From assembly GCF_003351765.1 (NCBI RefSeq), contig NZ_CP031229.1:930001-994000 (forward strand): a DNA stretch of 64,000 nt, read 5' to 3'. Of this stretch, positions 50,086 through 59,600 are shown piece after piece; the first letter of the stretch is position 1, and each line of letters opens with the position of its first letter. The DNA comes from Ornithinimicrobium avium. Lineage in GTDB: Bacteria; Actinomycetota; Actinomycetes; Actinomycetales; Dermatophilaceae. A program made the translations under genes and the position numbers. The notes under the pieces were generated by a model that was not told where the DNA came from, ran no database searches, and saw nothing but the letters and a program-made list of their open reading frames with translations.

Positions 50086-53000
50086 GTGACGGCACGCGTG
50101 ATCTGGACGACCTACGGTCGCCCTGCGCTCGACGCCCTCAGGGATGTGGTCGCCGAGCTCAAGCAGGACGACCCGCTCCACCCCGTCACGCTCATCGTCC
50201 CGAGCAACATCTGCGGCATCGCCGCCCGCCGCCACCTCGCTCACGGCGTCCACCCGGGCCGCCCGGCCATCGCCGGCCTGTGGATCACCACGCTCCCCCG
50301 CCTCGCCGAGCAGCTCGCCGCCCCGAGGCTCACGAGCGACGGGCGTCGGCCGGCCACGCGCGCCCTCGTCGGCGCGACCGTCCGCGGCGTGCTGCGGGGT
50401 GAGCCGGGCATCTTCGGCGAGGTCGCCGACCATCCGTCCACGGCCCGGGCACTCGCCCGCGCCCATCACGACCTGCGCGACGTCGACGAGACCGCCTGCC
50501 ACGCCGTCGCGGGCACCAGCGGTCTGTGCGCCGACGTGGTCCGCGTCCACCGGGCGACCCGCGAGCGCATCGCCCGCGGCCACTACGACGAGACCGACCT
50601 GCTCCATACGGCTTCCGCCACCCTGACCCCCGAGCGCGCGGCTGAGCTGGGCAGCGTCGTCATCTACCTGCCCCAGGAGCTCACGCGCGCCGCGGCAGGG
50701 CTGGCGGCCACCCTCGCCCGGCTCACCCGCACCCACGTCGTGGCCGGCCACTGCGGTGACAGCCGGGCGGACGCCGCCGTCGTCGAGGCGGTCAGGTCCG
50801 CCGTGCCGGACGCTCCCCCGCCGCCCTCCCGCACCGCGCCGACCGTGCACCGGGTCGCCCACGCCTCGGACTCCGACGACGAGGTCCGGTGCGCCGTCCG
50901 CGAGGTGGTCCGTGCCCTGCGCACCACCCCGGCCCACCGGGTCGCGGTCCTGTATGCCGCCCGCGACCCCTACGCGCGTCTGCTCCACGAGCACCTCGCC
51001 GCGGCAGGGATCGAGGTCAACGGCCCCGGCGTGCGGCCGGTCGCCGAGCGGGCGGCCGCGCGGCTGGTGCTCGGTCTGCTGCAGACCGCCCGCACCGGCT
51101 ACCGGCGGACGGACGTGCTGCGGGCGCTCGGCGAGCTGCCGGTCGTCACCTTCGACCAGGCCGGTGCCTCCGCCGCTCCGGTGCCCCTCCCGCTGTGGGA
51201 GCCCATCACCCGGGAGGCGGGCGTGGTGGGCGGGGACGACTGGGACGAGCGGCTGACCTTCCACCAGCGATCGCTCGAGCACCGTCTGGCTGACGAGCTC
51301 TACGACAGCACCCGCGACCGGCTCACCCGGCACCGCGACGCCACCACCGCCATGCGGCACTTCATGGCCACCCTGCGCGAGCGCCTCGACGCCCTCGACG
51401 ACGCCGCCACCTGGACCGAGGCCGCGGAAGTGCTGCGCGGCACGCTCGACTCGCTCCTGCCTCCTGCCACCCACCGCCGCCTCCCGCCGGCGGAGCAGCA
51501 CGCGGTGCTCACCATCCACAGGGCGTTGTCGCAGCTGCACCCGCTCGACGGCACGCCGACCACGCCCTCGCGCACCGCGGTGGAGGAGATCCTCGGCCTC
51601 GAGCTGGACGGTGCGCTGCCCCGGGTCGGCACGTTCGGACGCGGCGTCCTCGTCGCCCCCCTGGGTCAGGCGGTCGGGCTCGACCTCGACGTCGTGCACG
51701 TGCTGGGGCTGGCGGAGGACCTGTGTCCCGGGACCCTGCACGAGGACTCGCTCCTGCCGGAGCGGGCGCGGGAGGCCACCGGCTGGGCGCTGCCCACCAC
51801 CCGCCGCCGTGCCGACGCCACCCACCGGGCGCTGCTGGCCGCGATCGAGTCCGCCGCCCGCGTGACCGGCCACTTCCCCCGCGGCGACCTGCGCCGGCAC
51901 TCGCACCGGCTCCCCTCGCGCTGGCTGCTGCCGTCGCTGCGCGCGCTCAGCGGCGACCCGCACCTGCCGGCCACGGAGTGGGAGCGCGGATCCGCACCCG
52001 CCGGCGGCGCGATCCGTGGGTCGCCGTCGTTCGCGGGCAGCCTGCGGACGACGATGCACCCGGCCACCGAGCAGGAGTGGCGCGTCCGCGCCCACGTGGC
52101 CGGCACCGCGCCGGCGGACCCGGTCGTCGCGGCGACGCAGGAGCTGCTGCGGTCCCGCCGCGGGGACGGCTTCAGCCGCTTCGACGGCCACCTCGCAGGC
52201 GTCGACGGGCTGCCCGACCATGCGGCCGGCGCCACCGCCGTCTCGCCCACCGCGCTCGAGAGCTACGCCACCTGCCCGCACGGTTACTTCCTGCGACGGC
52301 TCCTGCACGTCGAACCGGTGGAGGCGCCCGAGGAGATCATCACCATCAACGCCGCCGACCTCGGCTCGATCGTCCACGAGGCGATGGACGGCCTGGTCCG
52401 TGAAGCGGGCGAGCGCGACGAGCTGCCGAGCCACGGACGGCCCTGGTCGAGCGCCCAGCGCGCACGCCTCCTCCGGCTCGGCGACGAGGTCGGCGCCCGC
52501 TACGAGTCGGAAGGACGCACCGGTCACCCCCGGCTGTGGGCCAGGCGCAGGCAGTGGGTCCGGACCGTCCTGGACCGCATGCTCACCGACGACGACGCCT
52601 GGCGCGCCGAGCACGACGCCGCGGTGGTCGCCAGCGAGCTCGCGTTCGGGGTCCACGGGACGCCGCCGGTGACGGTGTCCCTGCCGGACGGCCGCGAGGT
52701 GCTGCTGCGCGGGTCCGCCGACATGGTCGACCGTCGCCGCGACGGCACGCTGCTGGTCGCCGATATCAAGACCGGGAGGAAGCGCTCGTTCAGGGGCATC
52801 AGCGAGGAGGACCCGGTGCTCGGGGGCAGCAAGCTCCAGCTTCCGGCCTACGCCCTCGCCGCGAGGGCCGGCCACGGTCAGGACCACACCGCCGTCGAGG
52901 CGCTCTACTGGTTCGTCGGCAGGGATACCGGCCGGGTGCAGCTGCCGCTCACCGACTCGGTCATGGAGCGGTATGCCGAGACCCTCGCCCTGCTCGTCGA

Positions 53001-53214
53001 CGGCATCGCAGCGGGGAGGTTCCCCCAGCGGGCCCCGAAGACGGCTGACTACGGCTACACGCAGTGCTCCTCCTGCAACCCCGACGGTCTGGGTCATGCG
53101 GAGGTCCGCGAGCGGTGGGAGCTCCTGCGCTCGGTGCCCGAGCTGCGGGACTACACCGCGCTGGTCGAGCCGGACGCCCTGGACCCAGCATCGGCGGAGG
53201 AGGACGAGGTATGA
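50086..53214 (+). CDS. AddB-like PD-(D/E)XK nuclease
   Basis: A 1042-residue protein resembling AddB/RecC. The N-terminal helicase-like half has no Walker A (LIVPSNICGIAARRHLA stands where a P-loop would be), so it has no motor of its own. The C-terminal nuclease has RGSADMVDRR, VADIKTGRK (about residue 893) and QLPAYALA, the PD-(D/E)XK and QxxxY motifs, all intact. Cysteines 730, 994 and 997 match three of the four that bind the AddB iron-sulfur cluster; the last is not at its usual place, though a histidine follows. GTG 50086 has GGAGG upstream. It overlaps the AddA-like gene by four bases. Confidence 0.8.
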   Translation: MTARVIWTTYGRPALDALRDVVAELKQDDPLHPVTLIVPSNICGIAARRHLAHGVHPGRPAIAGLWITTLPRLAEQLAAPRLTSDGRRPATRALVGATVRGVLRGEPGIFGEVADHPSTARALARAHHDLRDVDETACHAVAGTSGLCADVVRVHRATRERIARGHYDETDLLHTASATLTPERAAELGSVVIYLPQELTRAAAGLAATLARLTRTHVVAGHCGDSRADAAVVEAVRSAVPDAPPPPSRTAPTVHRVAHASDSDDEVRCAVREVVRALRTTPAHRVAVLYAARDPYARLLHEHLAAAGIEVNGPGVRPVAERAAARLVLGLLQTARTGYRRTDVLRALGELPVVTFDQAGASAAPVPLPLWEPITREAGVVGGDDWDERLTFHQRSLEHRLADELYDSTRDRLTRHRDATTAMRHFMATLRERLDALDDAATWTEAAEVLRGTLDSLLPPATHRRLPPAEQHAVLTIHRALSQLHPLDGTPTTPSRTAVEEILGLELDGALPRVGTFGRGVLVAPLGQAVGLDLDVVHVLGLAEDLCPGTLHEDSLLPERAREATGWALPTTRRRADATHRALLAAIESAARVTGHFPRGDLRRHSHRLPSRWLLPSLRALSGDPHLPATEWERGSAPAGGAIRGSPSFAGSLRTTMHPATEQEWRVRAHVAGTAPADPVVAATQELLRSRRGDGFSRFDGHLAGVDGLPDHAAGATAVSPTALESYATCPHGYFLRRLLHVEPVEAPEEIITINAADLGSIVHEAMDGLVREAGERDELPSHGRPWSSAQRARLLRLGDEVGARYESEGRTGHPRLWARRRQWVRTVLDRMLTDDDAWRAEHDAAVVASELAFGVHGTPPVTVSLPDGREVLLRGSADMVDRRRDGTLLVADIKTGRKRSFRGISEEDPVLGGSKLQLPAYALAARAGHGQDHTAVEALYWFVGRDTGRVQLPLTDSVMERYAETLALLVDGIAAGRFPQRAPKTADYGYTQCSSCNPDGLGHAEVRERWELLRSVPELRDYTALVEPDALDPASAEEDEV

Positions 53215-56200
53215 CGGGGCTCACCGACCACGAGGCGCGCGAGCGGATCCGCGAGCGCACCGACGAGACCCTCTTCGTCGAGGCCGGGGCGGGGTCGGGC
53301 AAGACCCGCTCCCTCGTCGAGCGGGTGGCCACGCTCGTGCTGCGCGACGGCATACCGATCGAGGCAGTGGCTGCGGTCACGTTCACCGAGCGGGCCGCGG
53401 CGGAGCTGCGCGACCGGCTGCGGGCCTCGTTCGAGCAGGCGGTCCGGGAGGGTGACGCCCGGGAGCGGGGGCGTGCCGAGGAGGCGCTGGACGGCCTCGA
53501 CCTGGCCGCGATCGGCACGTTGCACTCCTTCGCCCGACGGATCCTGACCGAGCACCCGATCGAGGCCGGGATCCCGCCCCTGGTCGAGGTGCTCGACGAG
53601 GTCGGCTCGTCGGTGGCCTTCGAGGCACGGTGGGCAGAGATCCGCGGGCAGCTCCTCGACGACGAGGCTCTCGCCGGGACCCTCGAGCTCGCGCTGGCGA
53701 CGGGTGTGACGGTCGGGCAGGTGCGCGCGATCGTGGCCAAGCTCAACGCCGACTGGGACCTGGTGCGCTCGCACGTGGTCGGGTCGGGAGCGCCTGAGCC
53801 ACCGGCCCTGCCCGACGTCGAGCACCTCGTGGACCGGGCGCTGGAGCTGGCTGCGGAGGCGGACACCTGCCTGGACCCGGCCGACAAGCTCCTGCCCGAC
53901 CTCGCGGCGCTGGCCGAGTGGGCCGACCGTCACCCACGGGTCGCGACCGATCCCGCCGAGGTCGTCGCCTCGCTGGTCGCCGTGGGGGACCTCAGGTTCC
54001 GCTACGGCGCCAACAAGGGTTGGGCCGGACGGCACAACCAGCTCAAGACCGACTGCAAGGCGTGGCAGCTTGAGGTCGGGCGGGTGCTCGCCGAGCTCGT
54101 GGACCGGTGCCTGCGCGTCGTCGTGCACTGGTGCGGCCGGCGGGTGCTCGGGGCCGCGCACGACCGTCGCCGCGAGGGGCGGCTGGAGTTCCACGACCTG
54201 CTCGTCCTCGCCCGAAACGTGCTCCTCAACCATGCCGAGGTGCGGGAGGCTCTGCAGCGCCGCTACCGCCGGCTGCTGCTGGACGAGTTCCAGGACACCG
54301 ACCCGATCCAGATCGAGATCGCGGTCCGCATCGCCGGCGGCGCCGCGGCCGGGCAGCCCGACTGGCGGGACGTGGAGGTGCCGCCCGGATCGCTCTTCGT
54401 CGTCGGCGACCCCAAGCAGTCGATCTACCGCTTCCGCCGTGCGGACATCGGGATGTACCTGCGGGCGCGGGAGACGCTCGGCGGCCAGGTGTCGCTGACG
54501 ACCAACTTCCGCAGCGGCGCACCGGTGCTGGACTGGGTCAACACGGTGTTCGCCGAGCTGATCACCGAGCACGCCGACCAGCAGCCGGCCTACGAACCGC
54601 TGGCGGCCCACCGCGAGGGCCCGAGCGTGGGACCGGCCGTCACCGTGCTGGGCGCGGAGGAGCACACCGACAAGCCGTCCGCCGACGAGGTGCGCCGCCG
54701 GGAGGCGGCCGACGTCGCGGCCGCGATCCGCCAGGCCCTCGACGAGGGGTGGACCACCGAGGCGGAGACGGACGAGCGGGACGAGCACGGCCGGCGCCGT
54801 CGCACCTGGCGTCGGTTACGCGAGGACGACATCGCGATCCTCGTGCCCGCCCGGACGTCGGTGCCCTTCCTGGAGGAGGCGCTGGACGTGGCGGGTGTCG
54901 ACTACCGCACCGAGTCGAGCTCGATCGTCTACCAGGCCCAGGAGGTGCGCGACCTCTTCGCGGCCCTGCGGAGCATCGCCGACACCTCCGACGGCTTCTC
55001 CCTCGTCACGGCGCTGCGCTCCAGCCTGTTCGGCTGCGGCGACGACGACCTGTTCACCTTCAAGCGGGGCGGTGGCACGTTCCACCTGCTGGCGCCGGTG
55101 CCCGAGCACCTGAGCGAGCACCCCGTGGGGCGGGCGACGGCATCCCTGCGGGGCCTTCACGACGAGGCGCGCTGGCTGACCCCAAGCGAGGTGCTCACCC
55201 GGCTCGTGGTCGACCGCCGCATGCAGGAGGTGGCGGCGGACGGACCTCGCGCGCGGGACACCTGGCGGCGGCTGCGGTATGTCGTGGACCAGGCCCGGGC
55301 GTGGTCGGAGACCGAGCACGGCGGCCTGCGCGCCTACCTGGCGTGGGCGCAGGCGCAGGCGTCCGAGACCTCCCGCGCCGGCGAGGCGGTGCTGCCCGAG
55401 TCAGACGTCGACTCGGTGCGGATCATGACCGTGCACGCGGCCAAGGGCCTGCAGTTCCCCATGGTCGTGGTCTCGGGCCTGTCCTCCAAGCCCAACCACC
55501 GCCGGGGCGTCCAGCTGCTGTGGACCGACGACGGCTTCGCGATCTCGCTCGGCAAGGACCTGACCACCGGTGACTTCGCCGACGCCCAGCCGGTGGACGA
55601 GCAGATGAGCGACCTGGAGAAGCGGCGCCTGCTCTACGTCGCAACGACCCGGGCGAAGGACCACCTGGTGGTGTCGATGCACCGTTCGGCGAACGGTGGA
55701 AGCGGGACTCTGGCCCACCTCCTGGCGGACGCCGGCGCAGCCACCGCCAAAGGGACCGTCGCTCTGGACCCGAATACGACTATCAGCTCAGTCACCCCGG
55801 CAGGCCCGGCTGTTCGGGTATCGCCACCGTCGGCGTGGGAGGACTGGAGAGCGGGCCTGGACGAGGCGGTCACCGTCTCACGCAGACGCAGCGCGGTGAG
55901 CGCCTCCGGCATGGAGGGGACGGACCCAGAGATCGAGCTCAGCGGAGCCGTCGTCGGTGCCGGACCGGCGGACGACGTCGAAATCACTGCGGACACGCCG
56001 CACCATGAGGCGGACCAGCTGGCCCGGTCAAAGGCCAAGGGTGCAAGAGACGTGGAGTGGCCGGCGTGGGTCAAGGGCCGCTACGGCTCAGCGATCGGCC
56101 GCGCGGTGCACGGCGTCATGCAGAGCGTCGACCTGGCCACGGGCGCTGGTCTGGAGGATGCGGTGGCGGCGCAGTGCTGGGCCGAGGGTGTCACCGACCA

Positions 56201-56561
56201 CGCCGGGGCGGTTAGGGACCTGGCTCGTTCGTTCCTGCAATCCGACATCGTCCAGCGGGCAGCGACGCGTGAGCACTGGCGGGAGTCCTACGTCGCCACG
56301 GTGCAGGAGGACGGCACGGTGCTGGAAGGGTTCGTCGACCTTCTCTACCGAGAAGACGACGGACGGCTCGTGGTGGTCGACTTCAAGACAGACGACGTTT
56401 CGGAGGAGGCATGGGCGACGCGCGCAGCGTTCTACGCGCCGCAGCTACGGACGTATGCGGCGATCGTGGGAGAGGCGGTAGGTCACCCATGCGTGGACGC
56501 TGTGCTGAGCACCCGGGCCGGGACACACACGATCGTGACCCGATCGCGCGCCTTGCGCTGA
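53211..56561 (+). CDS. AddA/RecB-like UvrD helicase-nuclease
   Basis: A 1116-residue helicase-nuclease. SF1A motifs: Walker A EAGAGSGKTRSLVERV (about residue 24), VTFTERAAAELRDRL, motif II LLLDEFQDTDP (about 356), GDPKQSIYRFRRADI, HAAKGLQFP (about 743) and YVATTRAKD. The C-terminus has a PD-(D/E)XK nuclease: LEGFVDLLYRED, VVVDFKTD and QLRTYA. With the AddB-like partner it should unwind and cut linear DNA from double-strand ends. Actinobacteria usually rely on AdnAB or RecBCD elsewhere on the chromosome, so this pair is probably dedicated to the island. The last gene of the rightward operon, convergent with the DUF3883 gene. Confidence 0.88.
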   Translation: MTGLTDHEARERIRERTDETLFVEAGAGSGKTRSLVERVATLVLRDGIPIEAVAAVTFTERAAAELRDRLRASFEQAVREGDARERGRAEEALDGLDLAAIGTLHSFARRILTEHPIEAGIPPLVEVLDEVGSSVAFEARWAEIRGQLLDDEALAGTLELALATGVTVGQVRAIVAKLNADWDLVRSHVVGSGAPEPPALPDVEHLVDRALELAAEADTCLDPADKLLPDLAALAEWADRHPRVATDPAEVVASLVAVGDLRFRYGANKGWAGRHNQLKTDCKAWQLEVGRVLAELVDRCLRVVVHWCGRRVLGAAHDRRREGRLEFHDLLVLARNVLLNHAEVREALQRRYRRLLLDEFQDTDPIQIEIAVRIAGGAAAGQPDWRDVEVPPGSLFVVGDPKQSIYRFRRADIGMYLRARETLGGQVSLTTNFRSGAPVLDWVNTVFAELITEHADQQPAYEPLAAHREGPSVGPAVTVLGAEEHTDKPSADEVRRREAADVAAAIRQALDEGWTTEAETDERDEHGRRRRTWRRLREDDIAILVPARTSVPFLEEALDVAGVDYRTESSSIVYQAQEVRDLFAALRSIADTSDGFSLVTALRSSLFGCGDDDLFTFKRGGGTFHLLAPVPEHLSEHPVGRATASLRGLHDEARWLTPSEVLTRLVVDRRMQEVAADGPRARDTWRRLRYVVDQARAWSETEHGGLRAYLAWAQAQASETSRAGEAVLPESDVDSVRIMTVHAAKGLQFPMVVVSGLSSKPNHRRGVQLLWTDDGFAISLGKDLTTGDFADAQPVDEQMSDLEKRRLLYVATTRAKDHLVVSMHRSANGGSGTLAHLLADAGAATAKGTVALDPNTTISSVTPAGPAVRVSPPSAWEDWRAGLDEAVTVSRRRSAVSASGMEGTDPEIELSGAVVGAGPADDVEITADTPHHEADQLARSKAKGARDVEWPAWVKGRYGSAIGRAVHGVMQSVDLATGAGLEDAVAAQCWAEGVTDHAGAVRDLARSFLQSDIVQRAATREHWRESYVATVQEDGTVLEGFVDLLYREDDGRLVVVDFKTDDVSEEAWATRAAFYAPQLRTYAAIVGEAVGHPCVDAVLSTRAGTHTIVTRSRALR

Positions 56562-56654
56562 ACCCGCCCCTCCATAGCCGGTCGCGCCACGAGGTCGTTG
56601 GCCTTTGGCCAGCGTACGGTCGATCGTTGTGCACACATGGCTCGCAAACCAGCG

Positions 56655-59600
56655 TTAGCCACCGGTCGCGTACTTCGCCACGTAGTTGCTCGTGTCCAGA
56701 GTCAGCAAACCGACCTCGTGGAGGTGAACAGGGTCGACGAGTAGGTCCATGCCTGCAGGTACACCGCCGCCCTTCCTCCGGCGCACAGCCAGAACCGCGT
56801 AGCGCTCCCCTGCCCCCTGCTCACGCAGCGCTTGGGCGATGCGCCACTCGTTGCTGGAGAGCTGAAACCTGTCCCCCGACGTGCTCTTGACCTCGAGCGC
56901 CGTCGCGCAGGGCGCCTGGTCCGGGGCTGGAGCCACCCAGCCCACCATGTCGAACCCGAACCCGTCGCTGACCCGTGAGACGTGCAGCAATCCTTCGAGG
57001 GCTTCGATCAGATCGTCATCCTCCTCGTCCTCACGAGGTGCTGATGCTGCGGCGGCGTGAGCCAGCAGGTCCTCCGTGGCGGCGGCGTCGAAGCGCTCCA
57101 GCAGCCCGCGTACGTCCTCCACCGCCAGAGCCCGGGCCTCGTCATCCAGGGCGAGCAGTGCCGCGACGGTGTCGGCCAGCGCCCACTGCTCGCCTTCGTC
57201 GCCGTGTTCCCGCTTGCGCCGATCAGCCTCCGCAGTCACCTTGATCTTCGACACCCGGATGCCCGGCGCTCTCTGATCGGGCGCCTCGGGCCCCTTTCGT
57301 CCGGCAGATGCTCGGACCTGATGCGCGGGTACGACGAGGTGCGCCGGGACAGCGGCGCGCACCTCAGCTCTCTTCAGCTCGTCGGCACGTGAACGCAGTC
57401 TCGCCGCCTTCGCGTTCCGCGGCCGACGCAGGGCGCGGTCATACCTTGCGAGCCTTGCCTCGTCGATGCCTGCCTCGGCCGCCCAGCGGTGCAGCTCGTC
57501 TTCGTCCGGCCCCGCTCCCAGGAGGTCGTCGTCCAGTCTTGCGACGATCCGCTCGGCCAGCCCGGTGTCCGCGAGCAACTGCTCGACCGCCTCGACCAGC
57601 TGGCTGGGTCGGTCCAGATCCACCTTCAGCTGCTCTGCGACCTCGTCGTCGAGCGCACGGATCCCCGCCCGGGTCTCGGTGGGGGTCATCCTGGTCAGCA
57701 CCGCCAGCTTGCGGATCGCCCGATTCCATAGCACCGCGCGTGACCGCAGGACGTACCGCTGTTCGTCGACGTCATACAGCCTCCGGACGTCGGCATCCAG
57801 GTCGTCCACCGACGCATACCCACCCAGCTCTGCCAAGGTGTCGGGCGGGTCGTCCGCAAGCTGGCCTGCCACCGTGGCCGGCGGGCCCGGGGCAAGAAGA
57901 CTCCCGATCTCGGCGAGCACCTCGCCGAGGGGAGGGTCGACCGCGAACCCAAGGGACGCGGGCGGACTCACCTGCCTGACCTTCTCTATGGCCTGCCCAG
58001 GCGACAGCTGGCCTGCCCGGACCAGCACCGCCACCAGACGACGTCCATGGGCCCGCGTCCACTTCTGCAGCCTGCGGCGTGCGTCGGTGATGTGTAGACC
58101 TTCTTCATGGCCCAACTTGCGCAGCTGGGCGTCCAACTCGCGCAGATCGACGCCATAGTCGTCCAGCAACCGGAGGGGAGAGCCCCTGCTGGTGTCGCGT
58201 CGGACGTCGCCACCGCCTCCGGAACTCAAGAGCTGCGTCACCAGCTGGCGCGGCAGGCCGGCGCGCAGGAGCGCGTCGCGGACTTGATCACCCTCCACGC
58301 CTGCCTCCCCAGCCTCCGACGTCAGCACGCGAAGCAGGGCGGTGAACCAGCGTCGGCGGTTGGCCTGCTCGGTCTCGCTCACCAGCCCCAGTTGTGCCCT
58401 CACTGCATCGACGTCCTCCTGCGAGATTCCCAGCTCGAGCAGGAACACCTCCCGTTCGGCATCTGTGTCGTACTGCAGGAAGAGGGCGAAGGTGTGCGCG
58501 TAGGCCGGCGCCTCCAGGAGCGTGGCCAGATGGAGCCACAGATGCCGGCGGACCCGCTCGCGCCACGCGTCGTCGGTGAAGTCGTGGTAGAGGACCGGCC
58601 GCGCAGTCGTCCCTCCCTCAAGGAAGAGGTCGCCGGACGTGTCGTCCCCGAGCAGCACGGTCTCCACACCGTCCACGGTCGCCTCCACCACCAGTCGCGG
58701 TACCTGGCGGACCTGCAGGTGCATGAGCCGCTGGGCACGCTGCCGGAAGTTCTCGCTGTCGAGGGTGAGCGGCTGGGCCCCAAGACTGTGGTGGACCAGG
58801 ATCCCCAGCAGCTCCGGGGCCCGCGCATGAAGCCCCTCGACTAGGTCTCCGGTCACGTCCCGGCCATCGTCGTCACCGCGTCGCCGAAGGTCTACCTCGA
58901 AGCGGGCGATGCCCAACTTCTCGGCGGCACGCTGACGGTCGCGGCGGATGACGGCCAGCGGTATGCGGTCGGCGAAGTGACGGACGTAAGCCGAGAACCG
59001 GCCGTCGTCGTGCCGGGTGTCGTCCACGGGCGCGTACGTCAGCGCGCTCCCCAGGGTGCTCAGGACTCCGACGTCCTCCAGCACTGCTCTCCCCGCGCCC
59101 TCGGGCGCGCTGGCGAGGCGGTCGTACATGGCTGTATGCAGGCTGACGAACGCCTGCCGGTCCGTGGTCCGGCCCAGGTCGATCTCGTCGGCCTCGAACC
59201 TGTCCCGCACGTGCCTCAGCAGCCAGCTCACCGCCTGGAGGTCGGCGTCGTCGGCGGTGTTGACCCGTCCCAGATTTCGGACGGTCTCACTCACTCCGGT
59301 GTTGGGTCCGCACACTGGGACGAACCGCCATGGGCTCGTCATCAACCCGACCTCGCTCGGCACCCGCTCCAGCCACCAGGCCCGACCGGGTTCGACCGGC
59401 GTGGGCAGGCTCTCCCCAGCCACATGGACGGGGATCCATGGCTCCGACCTCAACTGAAGCGCCACCCAGCTCGGGTAGCCGTCACTGACGTTGCTGTGCC
59501 GTGCCACCGTGTGCCCGGTCCCGGAGTCGTTGCAGGCGGGGCAGAAGAAGCTGGACTGCAAGCAGCGTGCATACAGGTCTCGCCCGGCGTCGATGAGCTC

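Noticed and set aside
53151..54788. A long minus-strand frame opposite the AddA-like gene
   Set aside because: It mirrors the helicase coding region; the plus-strand frame has all SF1A motifs.
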